Positions 37,589 through 51,620 of a stretch of DNA of 64,000 nucleotides are shown here, piece after piece. The notes beneath the pieces are model-generated. The model saw nothing but the letters and a program-made list of their open reading frames with translations. It was not told the DNA's origin and made no database searches. Origin of the DNA: Sialis fuliginosa. Lineage: Eukaryota > Arthropoda > Insecta > Megaloptera > Sialidae. The DNA lies in the NCBI GenBank assembly GCA_961205875.1, contig OY540821.1:14880001-14944000 (forward strand). The letters run 5' to 3'. A program made the position numbers and the translations under genes. Position 1 is the stretch's first letter, and each line of letters opens with the position of its first letter.

Positions 37589-40500
37589 ATGTTGTATGGT
37601 ATATTTTTATTTACTATAATTTCATCTATATTAGCTGACAAACTACTAAGGTAAAAAACTCATAACATTATTACCTATGTACATATATGTATTAAAATAT
37701 TTACTCTGGAATAATAATAATAAGTAATTATTTTCAAAAAGAAATTATAGCATTCAGTTTATTACTCATTACTTTTTCAGATTAACTTTAAATAGAAACA
37801 TTGGAGAACCCCGTTTAGAATCTCGATATATTTCTGCTCCAATGAAAAACTTACATGTATGTACTATTAAAAATGTCTATCTACATTCTAAATACATTTT
37901 AAATTTAAAAAAATGATAACAATCAAACAAAATTCTTAAACATCGGTTTAAGAATTGCCCTTATGATAAAGATAAGTAGTAGTAATATTCAGGGATAGGA
38001 TACTTATCGATCGATATTTTATCGATCTAATAAAATATATATTTAAATTTCCAAGTATCGATATCAAAATGCTCAATTATATATTTTCTTATATTTTTAT
38101 TTTTATTTTTTAAGTTCTTGAGCGACCTCTGAAATTTTAGGGAACTTTATTATAAATAGGGGGGGGGGGGAGATCACAATTTTATGACAAGGAGGGAGAT
38201 TGGGTCGAAAATAACAAAATATTGCGTGACAAAGAAATACAATTATTTTTGTATTATTATCCAGTATTACTATACTGTTAACATTTCAATTGGAGACCCA
38301 CCACAAGTTTTTAGACTCGATGTCGACACTGGATCGTCGGAATTTTGGATAACAAGTGAATGGTGTACAGATGGATCATTTTGCCGTTAGTTATATTCTT
38401 TTTTTATATTATAATTTTTTTAAATTGATTTAAATAAATAACGCATATTTATCAACCAAAAATAATAAACATGAGTGTGTAGCTTCCAGCTAACGCTATC
38501 TGCTAGGCACTGAATACAAATGACAACACACTCACAGATGTAGTAAATGAAATCGTACATATGATAACCTTGATGCATGCGCGATAACTACAATCAGCGA
38601 TATAAAATAAGTACCTCATAAAATGCATAGTATTTATATTATTATACATTTGTTACCACTGCTTTAAAATATCCAGTAAGTTCATAATAATTTGACACTT
38701 AGCAGATAGCGTTAGCTGGAAGATAATTTGTTTTTGCACTCAAGCAAATTATTTATAATATCGGGTATTAAAGTTACATTGGATTTTAATTATTTGTAGT
38801 TAATTCAATCAAGAAATTTAGGCGACATCCGATTATAAAATTCAATGAGTCATTAGTTATTGAATATGGATCTATGATTGTATATGGAGTAGTTGCTATG
38901 GATACTGTCAAGGTAAACATAGTTATTAATTAGTTAATTGATCACTATGTTTCTATACTGCTCATATTATAGAGTGGTCGTTATTTGTTTTTGGTGATAT
39001 TTTTTATTCTTAGCAATTTTTTAAATTCATTACGTTAATTTATAACCTAAACAAATATAATGTAGAAAATATAGTTTACAAATTATATTATGCACAAAGG
39101 ACCAAACTTCCAGTGAAAATAACTTTTTTTAATTATTTTTTTTAATGTATGAACTCTCCCTAACTCCCCCTACTACACATACTATGTAATCATCAATTAA
39201 ATGTAGGGAAATGATTTAAACTTTTCAGTTATCCGATACAAATATCCGAAACCAAAATTTTGGATTAATATATAAAGTAGATATAAAACCTGGCTACTCG
39301 AATATGAGAAACATGGATGGAATTATGGGCCTGGGTTTAATTAAAAACGCTAAAATAAAAGTTCCTGTAATTTATAATATGTACCACCAGGGCATCATTG
39401 ATTCTCCTCTATTTTCTATTAAAGTGTAAGCATTAATTTAAAATACAATACATTATTTATTAAAGCAATATTTTTTAAAGTTGACCCAAAAATTACTAAA
39501 TACCAAACTCGCAAAAAAAGTTATAATCATTTAAACATTAATAAATGTATTTTCTTTATTCAATATCTAATGGTAGAAACTGGTTTTTAATCTATCGAAA
39601 AATATAGCAACGATTGTATTAAAAAAAGCTTGCTAATAGAACTGAATATTAAATATTAAATTAATACACCTTTAATTTATAAACAATATTAATTTCATGT
39701 TTCTAGAACAATTTTTCATAAAGATTAAAAATATAATATACACTTTCACATAAAACTACAAGTGATTCTTTGAACTTTTACACTTTTATAATAAAAATAA
39801 AACAAACAAATTATTTAGAGTTTTTTAACTATCATTTTTATATGTATCTAAATGTGTTTACATCAACCTTCTCCAAATTAACTTGTATAGAGTTATATTC
39901 ATTTTTCAGGAATAAATATCCAAAAGATGGACACTTGATTTTTGGAATAGATAACTCGTTGTACTTGGGTAATATTACTTATATTGACATAACCGATACT
40001 CAAGAATATATGTTTCAAGTAGATTCGGCAACGCTAGATTTGTCAACATTAGATACTAATTTCACTGTGTTGCTCGATTCAGGAACCACTAATATTTATG
40101 TTCCTACTAAATTGTATAATCAAGTTATGGTTAAAGCAGTAGGCCCCTGTTCAATATTTGAAGACATTGTGTTAAACTTCGGTGGAAGAGAATTTAGATT
40201 GACAAATAAAGAGTATACAATGGAATATTCGGTAAATATATATGTAGGGAATAGGGACTATATAGGTACACTGAAATGCAGAAGTGGTCGTTCAGTTTTC
40301 ATTGTATAAGTAAATTTTGTGACAACCAATATTTGATATTCCGAATTTTAGTATTTAAATATGGTAAACTTTATATAAAATTAATTCATGAAAAGGACGT
40401 ATATTTGTGTTTTTATTTAGAACTGTTTTGGCTTGATAGTTTCGAATCTGTTGTAAGCGATTCTGACCTTTACGATGGTATACGATTTCTGAACCCTATA

Positions 40501-40757
40501 GTACCTATATTAAGCCTTAACCACCGGATTATCCTGAACAATAATTTTATAATAAAAATATTTTGAAATGACTTGTGAATTAACTTTGGCGTATTAATAT
40601 TACTAGGTTTATTATATTTCAGTTTGGATCTGTTTGTCAGAATCGTATTTATAATCATTCCGATAATATATGGATTCTTGGAGAACCATTTTTCAGAAAG
40701 TACTACACTATTTTTGATCTTTATAATATGAAGATAGGATTTGCTGACAGTGTATAA
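37589..40757 (+). CDS. Pepsin-family aspartic protease AP2
   Basis: Seven coding exons: 37589-37650, 37781-37856, 38265-38385, 38800-38912, 39229-39425, 39910-40231, 40623-40757; 341 aa. Signal peptide MLYGIFLFTIISSILA, then a short pro-region with the LESRY motif shared by the array. Catalytic DTGSS at D67 and DSGTT at D246. After the first aspartate it reads EFW where the family has DMW or NLW. Flap Tyr is present in EYGS, closer to pepsin than AP1. Closing motif ILGEPFFRKYYTIFD. The exon 3 donor is GTTAGT, non-canonical at +3 but in frame. Closest to AP1 and AP3 in protein sequence and in parts of introns 2 and 6. Predicted secreted endopeptidase; whether gut-luminal or lysosomal cannot be told. 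Confidence 0.92.
38483..38722. mobile_element. MITE with perfect 23-bp inverted ends (AP2 intron 3)
   Basis: A 240-bp element whose ends (38483-38505 and 38700-38722, core CCAGCTAACGCTATCTGC) are perfect reverse complements over 23 bases. No open frame. No clear target duplication. The perfect ends suggest recent insertion; AP1 and AP3 lack it at this site. Confidence 0.85.
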
Positions 40758-41584
40758 GAAGTATTTATTAACATCAGAAACAATATATTTATTTTCTTGC
40801 TTCTAGTATTGATTTATTTATTATTTTTGTCAATTATAATACAAAATTTATTTAGTTAAAATAAAATAATAAAAGAAAATTAATAAAATATATTATTAAT
40901 AATTTTTATCTTTAATGTAGACATGGACTTAATAACAGTGGTTTAATGAAATCATTTGAAAGTAATGATCTTTTTCATACTACAAAGAACTCATATCATT
41001 ACACATAACTGTAATAGGTAATGATAATATTTTTATTTTATTATAAAAAGTAAAATAGTAGAACATATAAGAACATTTTTTTTGTGCGTTTCTGCAAGAA
41101 CACTAGTTTCTATCTTTTTCTAGTTACTTCTTTCCCACTTCCTTGCACGCTTTAAAAATGACATTCTTTTAATTTCTGGTACATTCCACCAGAAATTCCA
41201 TGAATCAACCAATCAAAGATCGTTGTTCCGTTTTTTGATCAGACGTGAACGCTCCCAGTATGTTTATTTTATTGATTCTAGTATTTATTATTTTTGTAAA
41301 TCGATGTAATTTTATTTTGAATTTATTATAAATTAAAATAAAATAATAAAAATTATAATGATGTTTTTTTTATTACATGTAAATAGTGAATTGTAATAAT
41401 AATTGTGATTTTTATTATCTTAATGATAGTTAAATGAAACATTTGCAAGTAGGTATTAATCACATTAGTATTTTAAACAATTCATTTTATTGAACATAAC
41501 ATAAATAGATATTGATATTATTATAATTTTGTTATATTAAGAAAGATAACAGAATAAAGTAGAAAATATTATTTGAACATAAAA
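40758..41584. other. Intergenic region between AP2 and AP3
   Basis: AT-rich, no gene seen. Contains the rearranged MITE copy at 41090-41258 and the AP3 upstream region. Several AATAAA sites after the AP2 stop are candidate polyadenylation signals. Confidence 0.6.
41090..41258. mobile_element. MITE family R7, rearranged partial copy
   Basis: The right part (TTTCTGGTACATTCCACCAG, then AATCAACCAATCAAAG, then TTTTTTGATCAGACGTGAACG) matches the right arm of the element at 35165-35440. The left part matches the middle of that element in inverse orientation (TAGTTACTTCTTTCCCACTT). The left terminal arm is missing. Confidence 0.7.
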
Positions 41585-44500
41585 ATGATAAGTGGTTTAT
41601 TTTTGCTAGCTATAATTTCATCTATTTCAGATGCAAAGTTACTTAGGTAAGGCAATGATAAGGTTAAATAATAAAAAATAAAGTATAGAAGTAATCATCG
41701 AAATTTTTTCTTATATTTTAAAATTTTTTGTATGAATTTCACTTTTGTTAAAATAATTTTTTAATTGAAATATGAACTAATTGTAAGTTAAATACACCGA
41801 AAAATAAATCGTTCCCGATGTTTTTTTTGTTACCGATATTGGTAATTTTTCTGTCATCAATTCATACCTATCTATGTATACTAAAACTCCAGAACGTTGG
41901 TAATTGCATTGTTGATGTATTCAGTCCAATACTCGAAAATAAGTATGATTTCAAACCCATTCGAATTAAAATAATCTTACATCAAACGCAAAATATTAAC
42001 AAATGGGCACGATTGGGTTAATATAAAAAACCATTAATTTTTTAGTGTTTACCCCCGTTCATGTTAGAGAAAATTGGACGCATTTTAGCTCTTTCATAGT
42101 AATAATTATATTATATTTAATTAATATATTACTATTATATTGACTTATTTTACACTGTACTACAGTGTATGAAATAAATATTGTTATTATTATTAATTAT
42201 AATTTAAACTTTATTATATCGCTCATATTTCAGATTATAAAAAAAATAATTAAATAAATAAAAAATTATTAAATTAAGAGTAATCATTACTTCAGTATTT
42301 TTTTCCAATACACGTTAGAAATTTTAAATATTTATCTGTAAATGTAATTTATAATTTTTTTTCAGATTGACCTTAAATAGAAATATTGAAGAACCCCATT
42401 TAGAATCTCGATTTATTTCTTCTCCGTTGAAAAGCCATGCTGTATGTATACATAAAATATAAATTATTAGTAAATAATTGGCTATATATTAATAATTACA
42501 TTAGAAAGCCAAAATGAAAAAAGTGTTAAATATTATTATAATCGACGTTATCATTTCGAAAAAATGATAAAAATCAAACCTTTTTACCTAGATTCGCAAA
42601 CTGTCTAACTGATTTCTGCCTTGTTAAGACCAAAATGACAAAACAGCAAACAAATGTTTTTAAAACACTTCGTATTTAAAAATACATAGAGTTTGTTCCT
42701 ATTTAGTCAAAAAAAAAACCACCGTGTTACTGTTTTGTCTTTCTGATCTCAACATTGCATTAAGATAGAGATGGGGTTGACGAGTTAGTTATATATTGTA
42801 TTTTCTAAACTTGATATTTATAAAATAGAATTTATATTTTGATATCTTGTACGTATCTAATATAAAAATATGTTATGTACATTTACTACAAAGGTATGCA
42901 AATTTGAGAAGTGAAAGATATTCCTTAGCGTGACAAAATATGACCAGGTAGGAGAGCATTATATTGTAATCTAGTATTAAGAAGGGGGGTTCACAATATT
43001 ATGACAATGAGAGGGATTGGGTCGAAAATATCAAAATGTTCCGTGACATATTTTATAAGTTTTAATTAAAATTATGTGTATTATTTATTTAGTATTACTA
43101 CACTGTTAACATTTCAATTGGAGACCCACCACAAGTATTTAAACTACATGTCGACACTGGATCATCAGATATGTGGGTTACAAGTGAATGGTGTACAACT
43201 GGAACATTTTGTCGTAATTAATATTTTTTTATACATTATATTCTGGTATATTCTCTATTTTAGTTTGATCGAAATATTATTGAATAATATAGGCTCCGAT
43301 ATTATTAATATTCAGAAAAATTTGTTTATAAAGAAATCTTTTTCAATGATTGTTAACCTAAGTAAGTATATTATAAAAGTATTAACATACGAATGTCGAA
43401 ACCGAAGGCTGAGAGTTGAGAAATATGGAATTTGGGGAACAATGCGTCTTAGGACAAAGCTTCTAGTATATTTTTTTTTAGGATACCGCCGAAGTGTAGC
43501 TTTCGGATGTCTAATTTTGATGTCAAAATTATTTTTATAAGTTAGTTTTTATTACTTTTAGGTAATTCAAACAAGACAAAATATAATATTTCACCTATGA
43601 CAGAACTCGGTGATATATTTGCTATTAAATATGGAACTATGGATGTAAACGGAATAGTTGCTAAAGATACAATCAATGTAAGCATTGTTATTCAGAAAAT
43701 ATGTAATATGTAAAAAATGTAAACTTATTTTTCAGTTTCTTAATCAGACTATCACAAACCAAAGTTTTGGGGTAGTTTATGCAGTAGGTGTTAGAACGGG
43801 TTTGTTTACGCAAATGGACGGAATTCTAGGCATGGGTTTAAAATCAATAGCTCGAATAGAAAATCCTTTAATTTATAATATGTACCAACTCGGATTAATC
43901 GATTCTACTTTATTTTCTATGAAATTGTAAGCATTAATTTATAATACAAAATATAATTATACTTTCACGTATATGAGATTAAAAATAAACCAAATTTTTT
44001 GACCACACAAATTCTGGGGTCAAACACGTATCTATAGATAAATTGAAACCAGAGACATCGCGCGGACTTCTAGCTTAATATTTAACTTACCAGTTTGGAG
44101 TTTTCTCGGAAACGTGGTAAGATACAAAATTTGTACAAAATCTCCAACTATTTTTTGCAGGTTGCTATATTACCAACCTCCTTCAATTTTTGTACGTCGG
44201 CAGGCTTGGTCCATAGTCCGATAGCTCAGTAGTATCGCGGTGTGTTGTGTATGTATTTTGTAATAACGAAAGTACAATTTTTCAGAAATGAATACCCAGA
44301 AGATGGACAGTTGATTTTCGGAATAGATAACACATTGTACAAGGGCGATATTACTTACACTGACATGACCAGTGATAATTTTTATGAATTTCGAGTAGAT
44401 TCAATAATGAAGGGTAATAAAACATTAGACACTAACATTAATGTAGTGCTCGATTCAGGAACTACTGTATTTGTTTTTCCGCATAAATTGTATGCTGATA

Positions 44501-45172
44501 TTATGTATGGGAAAACACTTCCATGTTTATCGTTTGAAGATATTGTTTTAAACTTCGGTGGAAAAGAATTGATATTGACATATAAAGACTATACAATTGC
44601 ATTGGTAATTAGCATTTTAAATTTATGTGTATACGTTAATTCAAATCATTAAAACTGGTAACTTATAATTTTATAAAGATGCTATTATTTAATTCACAGC
44701 CACACAAAAAAAATTTGCGATATCAAATTTTTTTTGAGCTTGAATTTTGAATTTAGCCAACTTGGAAAAATTCAACCTAAGTTCAAAATTCAAGCTCAAA
44801 TAAAAAAAAACTGGTATGCAGAAAATTCCAAAAATTTTAATTTCGACTATGCTCGTTCAATACTTCAATGCTATATTGATCCCTTTTTTGATATTGCACT
44901 CTTTTTTGTGGGGTTGTGTTATCAACTCTTCGATTTTTATTCAATTATACAGATATTTATTGAATAGACTCAAATTATTTTTAACGCTGTTGTGAGTGTT
45001 AATATGGCGTATTAATATTGTCAGATTTATTATATTTTAGAATGAATCTAATTGTAGAAATCATATTCAGGATTCATTGAATATGTGGATTTTTGGTGAA
45101 CCATTTTTCAGAAAGTACTATGTAATTTTTGATATCCATAATAAGAAGCTAGGATTTGCTGACCGTGTATAA
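41585..45172 (+). CDS. Pepsin-family aspartic protease AP3
   Basis: Seven coding exons: 41585-41646, 42366-42441, 43093-43213, 43562-43677, 43736-43926, 44286-44604, 45041-45172; 338 aa. Signal peptide MISGLFLLAIISSIS, short pro-region with LESRF. Catalytic DTGSS at D67 with DMW after it, and DSGTT at D245. The flap reads KYGTM, the most pepsin-like of the array (Tyr, Gly and Thr all kept). DGILGMGL in exon 5. Closing motif IFGEPFFRKYYVIFD, with IFG instead of the usual ILG. Intron 4 is only 58 nt. The exon 4 acceptor is read as TTTTAG followed by GT, which keeps the frame and matches AP2. Predicted secreted endopeptidase, intact. Confidence 0.92.
44730..44880. repeat. Interspersed repeat family R5, copy 2 (AP3 intron 6)
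   Basis: Carries a 19-bp perfect inverted pair (44733-44751 and 44782-44800, core GAGCTTGAATTTTGAA), then AAATAAAAAAAAACTGGTATG and a GACTATGCTCGTTCAATACT segment matching 30585-30720. Non-coding; the open frame across it is fortuitous. Confidence 0.7.
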
Positions 45173-45532
45173 GAAGTATTGCTTCCTTATCTGGAGGATC
45201 ATGAGATATTTTTTTGGCTATTTCCAACTTATTTTATCTACACATAATTTATATGTACCTACTAATAATTATATGCAGATAATTAAGTTTTTATAACATT
45301 TATTGTAATTGTAAAATATGTTTAAAACTAATCAGTAAATCGTTAAATATTGTGTCCCTAATAGATACAATAATTTAAAAATGTTATTAAAAATAAATCG
45401 ACTAATTATAATAGACCTGTTATCTTTGATTATTAAAAAAAATATTATTTCAAGAAAATAAATGATATTATATAATATTAAACGAGCATTTATTTTTGTT
45501 TATTACAAATATACCTACATAAGATACCTGTG
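45173..45532. other. Intergenic region between AP3 and AP4
   Basis: Only 360 bp. It contains the AP3 3' flank and the AP4 promoter. AT-rich; no motif stands out beyond candidate AATAAA sites. Close spacing fits a compact tandem array. Confidence 0.5.
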
Positions 45533-48500
45533 ATGTGGCGTTCCTTAATATTTGTAGCTGTTATATCAGCTATTTCAGCCGAACTACTGAGGTAAGACAG
45601 CTATAATATTAATTATACAAAATTGTAATAGTTCAAATTTTTTCAGCATACCATTAATTAGAAAAACAAAAGCACCTCGTTTGGAATCTCGCTTTTCCTA
45701 TGCTAGACTTTACAATTTTATTGTAAGTACACATTAAAGCCTCGATTACATTAGGATAGTAATTAGTATAGAGTACAGAGGTAAAGTACGTATTTTAATG
45801 TAAAAACTTTGGAATAGTAGCTAAATATATCGGTAGGTAAAATTAATAAATAATTAATGGTTTTTTATTTTTAGTCTAGATTCACCTCTGCAAAGTTGAC
45901 TCAAATTTCAATTTTTCAACGTGCGTAGTCCCCTATAAGTTATAAGTATATAACCACAGCTTCGTAATTTTCTCGTTGACCGATATTTTTTTTAATTTAT
46001 AAGAACAGGAAGTTCTTAAAATATTAAATTAAAAATCAGAAATTTAAAAAAAAAACATTTTTTCTATAGAGTTATTACATGGTTGAAATTTCCGTCGGTA
46101 CTCCACCACAGAGTTTTTTCGTTGATATCGACACAGGGTCTTCAGATTTGTGGATTTTAGGGTCACAATGTACAAAAGGGGATTTTTGCAGTAAGTATTG
46201 TAGTTAAATTAATAATTATGAGTTATAAGTTATATATTCAGTGATTCGTATATTGTTAACATAACATAAAATATATTGATTACTAACAAAAAATTCATTA
46301 TTTCTAGATGATCCACTAAAATTGAAATTTAAAAAGACAGAATCTTCTACATTAAGTATAGGTTATCCAATAACTATTAATTATGATTCTATGTCAATAT
46401 TTGGAACTACAGCTAATGATACTGTCGAGGTTTGTTTTATTTATAAAAAAAAATAGTAGCCTTAATTATATGAGAGAATATGTTCGATGATCTCAAAAAC
46501 CGTTGAACCGATTTTGATCATACTTTTACTAAAGATTTCCTTGTGACATGGGTCATATATAATTACGCTCTCTTATCAGGGGGCTGAATGAGAGCCCATG
46601 CAACAATAAAGTCGTTTCCGTTGATAAACTATAAGCATGATGAAACTCATGTAGGGTTCAACTAGTTTTACATATAATGCGATACGCTGATAAAAATACA
46701 AAATATCGATTGTTAAGTTAGGTTAGGTTGGGTGACATTCCGGTATCCACACAGGCAGCCCAGCTAGTATATAAAAAAAATCTAAAAAGTATTAATACAA
46801 CTGGTACTCTTTTAAAATTTCAGTTAAGGAATTTAACTACCTATTAAAAATCAAGATTTTGCAATAATATCAAGAGTTGAATTACTCAATAATAGCACAA
46901 ATATCGAAAGCATGGAGGGCCTACTTGGTTTGGGCTTAAGTGCAAATAGTTTAATTGGAAATCCGGTTGTTTATAATTTACATGAACGTGGATTGATAGA
47001 AAGAAAAGTTTTCTCTATTTTACTGTAAGCATACTTTAGTTTTCTTTTTTACCAAGGTTTCTTATTTCTAACAGTCTTGTAAATTTCCAAACGTAAGCAA
47101 TATATTTTTCTTATCTTTCCTAATTGTTTATTGATTACAATAAATAATTTAATTTAAATTAGAGCAAATAGTTAATATTTAATCATTCAAGCTCTTTTAA
47201 TAACTTTGTTTGTTTATTAATCTTAACTTTTCGTCTGTCCGACAGTAGATATCAACTTTTGACTATTTGGCATTTTTTGCTTAGAAAATATTTTTTTTAT
47301 AAAATTCAGACTGTTGTTACTCGTTGAAATACAAATCTGACGAAAAATATGTATATAGCCTTTTTGGTAGAGAATTTATCTATCTTCAATTATATATAAC
47401 TGTTTTTATCCATATGGGACGTAGGAGTGTGAGTGAGAGAGCAATATGAACGAGCAGAGTAGAGAAACACGCTTGGTTGTTAATAAAAATAAGTGTTAAC
47501 ATTTAAATATAAAGTATGATAATATTACTTTTAACAAGATAAAAAATAATAATAATTTTCCGAACGATTGCACTATTTCATTACATTTTAAATATTTACA
47601 GTAATGACTACCCTCAGAACGGGTTGTTAATTTTTGGAGTAGAACCTAAAATGTATACTGGTGAAATTACTTACACTCGTATGATCAGCAACCTAGAATA
47701 TATGTTTCAAGTAGATTCTTTAGTAATGGATAATGACGTGTTGAGCACAAACTTCCAGGCATTGCTCGATTCAGGAAGTGCTCAGATTTATGTACCTGTT
47801 GACGTACATTCTCGACTTATGGCAAAAATGGATGGGCCATGTATTCTTTTTAACGATATGATTTTTAACGTTAATGGAAAGGAACTAAGATTGACGTTTG
47901 ATGATTATACAGAAACAGTAAGCTTAGTAACTATTCTTAGCCCTCCAGTGGTGGCGTCCTATAATATTTGTAGGGATATCAAAGGACCCCGTACTTTCCT
48001 TATGGAAAAGTGGTTTCAGTTGATTTTTCTGAAATCAACCAATCAAAAGTCTCCATTAGTAAAAAGTTTGAAAGTCCATAATTTTCGAATTACGAAGACA
48101 AGAAATTCTTAAGTTTAATATTTGTTAGGGAAGGGGGGGAGGTGTCTCTTGAGTATGTCTGCATAGAAGATTAATTAAAGTAAAGATTTTACGAAGAGAG
48201 GGGGAGGGGGCGGGATAGAACAGCAGTAATGATAAGTATATTTCAATATATGTATATCATATCAAAATTTCAGAAAAATAATACTGATACAGGTACGAAT
48301 CGATTAATGTTGAATTTAATTATTAAATAATTTAAAAACAGGTATGTGAAATTTGACGCCACTACTGCAGGGTTGAGGAAAATTTCAACAAATGTGATAT
48401 TTTATCATTGTCATTTTTTAAATTTTGTTTCTTGATTAATTAATCTGATTTTAGGTGGATTCTGACTGTACCATCAATATTGCCACGACAACCGATGTAT

Positions 48501-48595
48501 GGATATTGGGAGAACCGTTTCTTAAAAAATTCTACACAATTTATGATATTGATAATAGGCGGCTGGGATTTGCCGATGCGATTCAGATTTTGTAA
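45533..48595 (+). pseudogene. Aspartic protease AP4, frameshifted in exon 5
   Basis: Seven exon-like segments: 45533-45591, 45647-45722, 46070-46190, 46308-46429, 46824-47024, 47602-47917, 48455-48595. Signal peptide MWRSLIFVAVISAISA; first catalytic motif DTGSS at D66; second is DSGSA rather than DSGT; closing ILGEPFLKKFYTIYD. Exon 5 is 201 nt where AP1 and AP2 have 197 and all paralogues have length 2 mod 3; with the only plausible acceptor at 46823/46824, the frame meets TAA at 46845-46847. The frame that encodes the family motif MEGLLGLGL meets TAA at 46825 and 46834, so no shift of donor phase rescues it. Everything else, including splice sites, is intact, so inactivation is recent or the base is a sequencing error. 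Intron 6 holds a MITE (47941-48372). Confidence 0.72.
47941..48372. mobile_element. MITE with 18-bp inverted ends (AP4 intron 6)
   Basis: Left end CCCTCCAGTGGTGGCGTC and right end GACGCCACTACTGCAGGG are inverse with two mismatches; length 432 bp. Flanks are TTAG and TTGA, each one change from TTAA, which together with the CCCT end would fit a piggyBac-type origin; the inner CAGTGG could instead suggest hAT. Class is unresolved. The segment with AATCAACCAATCAAAAG resembles part of family R7. Confidence 0.65.
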
Positions 48596-49023
48596 TCAAA
48601 AAAATGTTAAATAATTTGTATGTAATTTAAAAATAATATAAATATAACTTCAAATAAAGTACTGATAATGAGTATAAAGTTGGAATATTCTTTTTCATAA
48701 TTTTTTTTAAAGTATCCTCAACCTATTTCTACGCAATACTTAAATCAAAATATAAACTCATCTTTACAAAACTTTGTTCTAATGGTTTGGAATGATAAAA
48801 AAAACTAGATCAGTAGCTAAATAATGTATTATTTAGGTTTGTTAATGTTAATGCAAAATAACTTTTATAATCTAAATAGATTATTTGTAATTTTTAAATA
48901 TTAAAAATTATTAATCTTTTTTTAATTACCTACCTGTTTTGCAGAAGTAAATATTTTAATGGATACAAAATTTAAACAAAACTGCATCATTAATAATATT
49001 GTTTACTAAGATACAAAAGTAAA
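48596..49023. other. Intergenic region between AP4 and AP5
   Basis: 428 bp, AT-rich, no gene or repeat recognised. Contains the AP4 3' flank (AATAAA-type site near 48653) and the AP5 promoter. Confidence 0.5.
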
Positions 49024-51372
<2,349 letters not shown>

Positions 51373-51620
51373 TATAATATAAATATGAAAATATATAATA
51401 GTTGTACAATATTTGATAAAATAAATTAATATTGTTAATGTTTGTTTCTTTATCATACATTTATATTATTTAGATATTTAATTACCTTACTCTTAATAAG
51501 CAGTTTATTGAAAATAATACTGTTTTCTTCTACTTAATGATATAAATTTATTTATTTATTTATACTTACTGTTTAATCATGTTATGAAATAAATGGTGTT
51601 TATACACATTCTGGATTAAA

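Noticed and set aside
44216-44243. tRNA-like 5' end (TCCGATAGCTCAGTAGTATC)
   Set aside because: It resembles a tRNA A box, but no B box, anticodon arm or acceptor pairing follows within 100 bases; it lies in AP3 intron 5 just before exon 6. At most a tRNA or SINE-head fragment.
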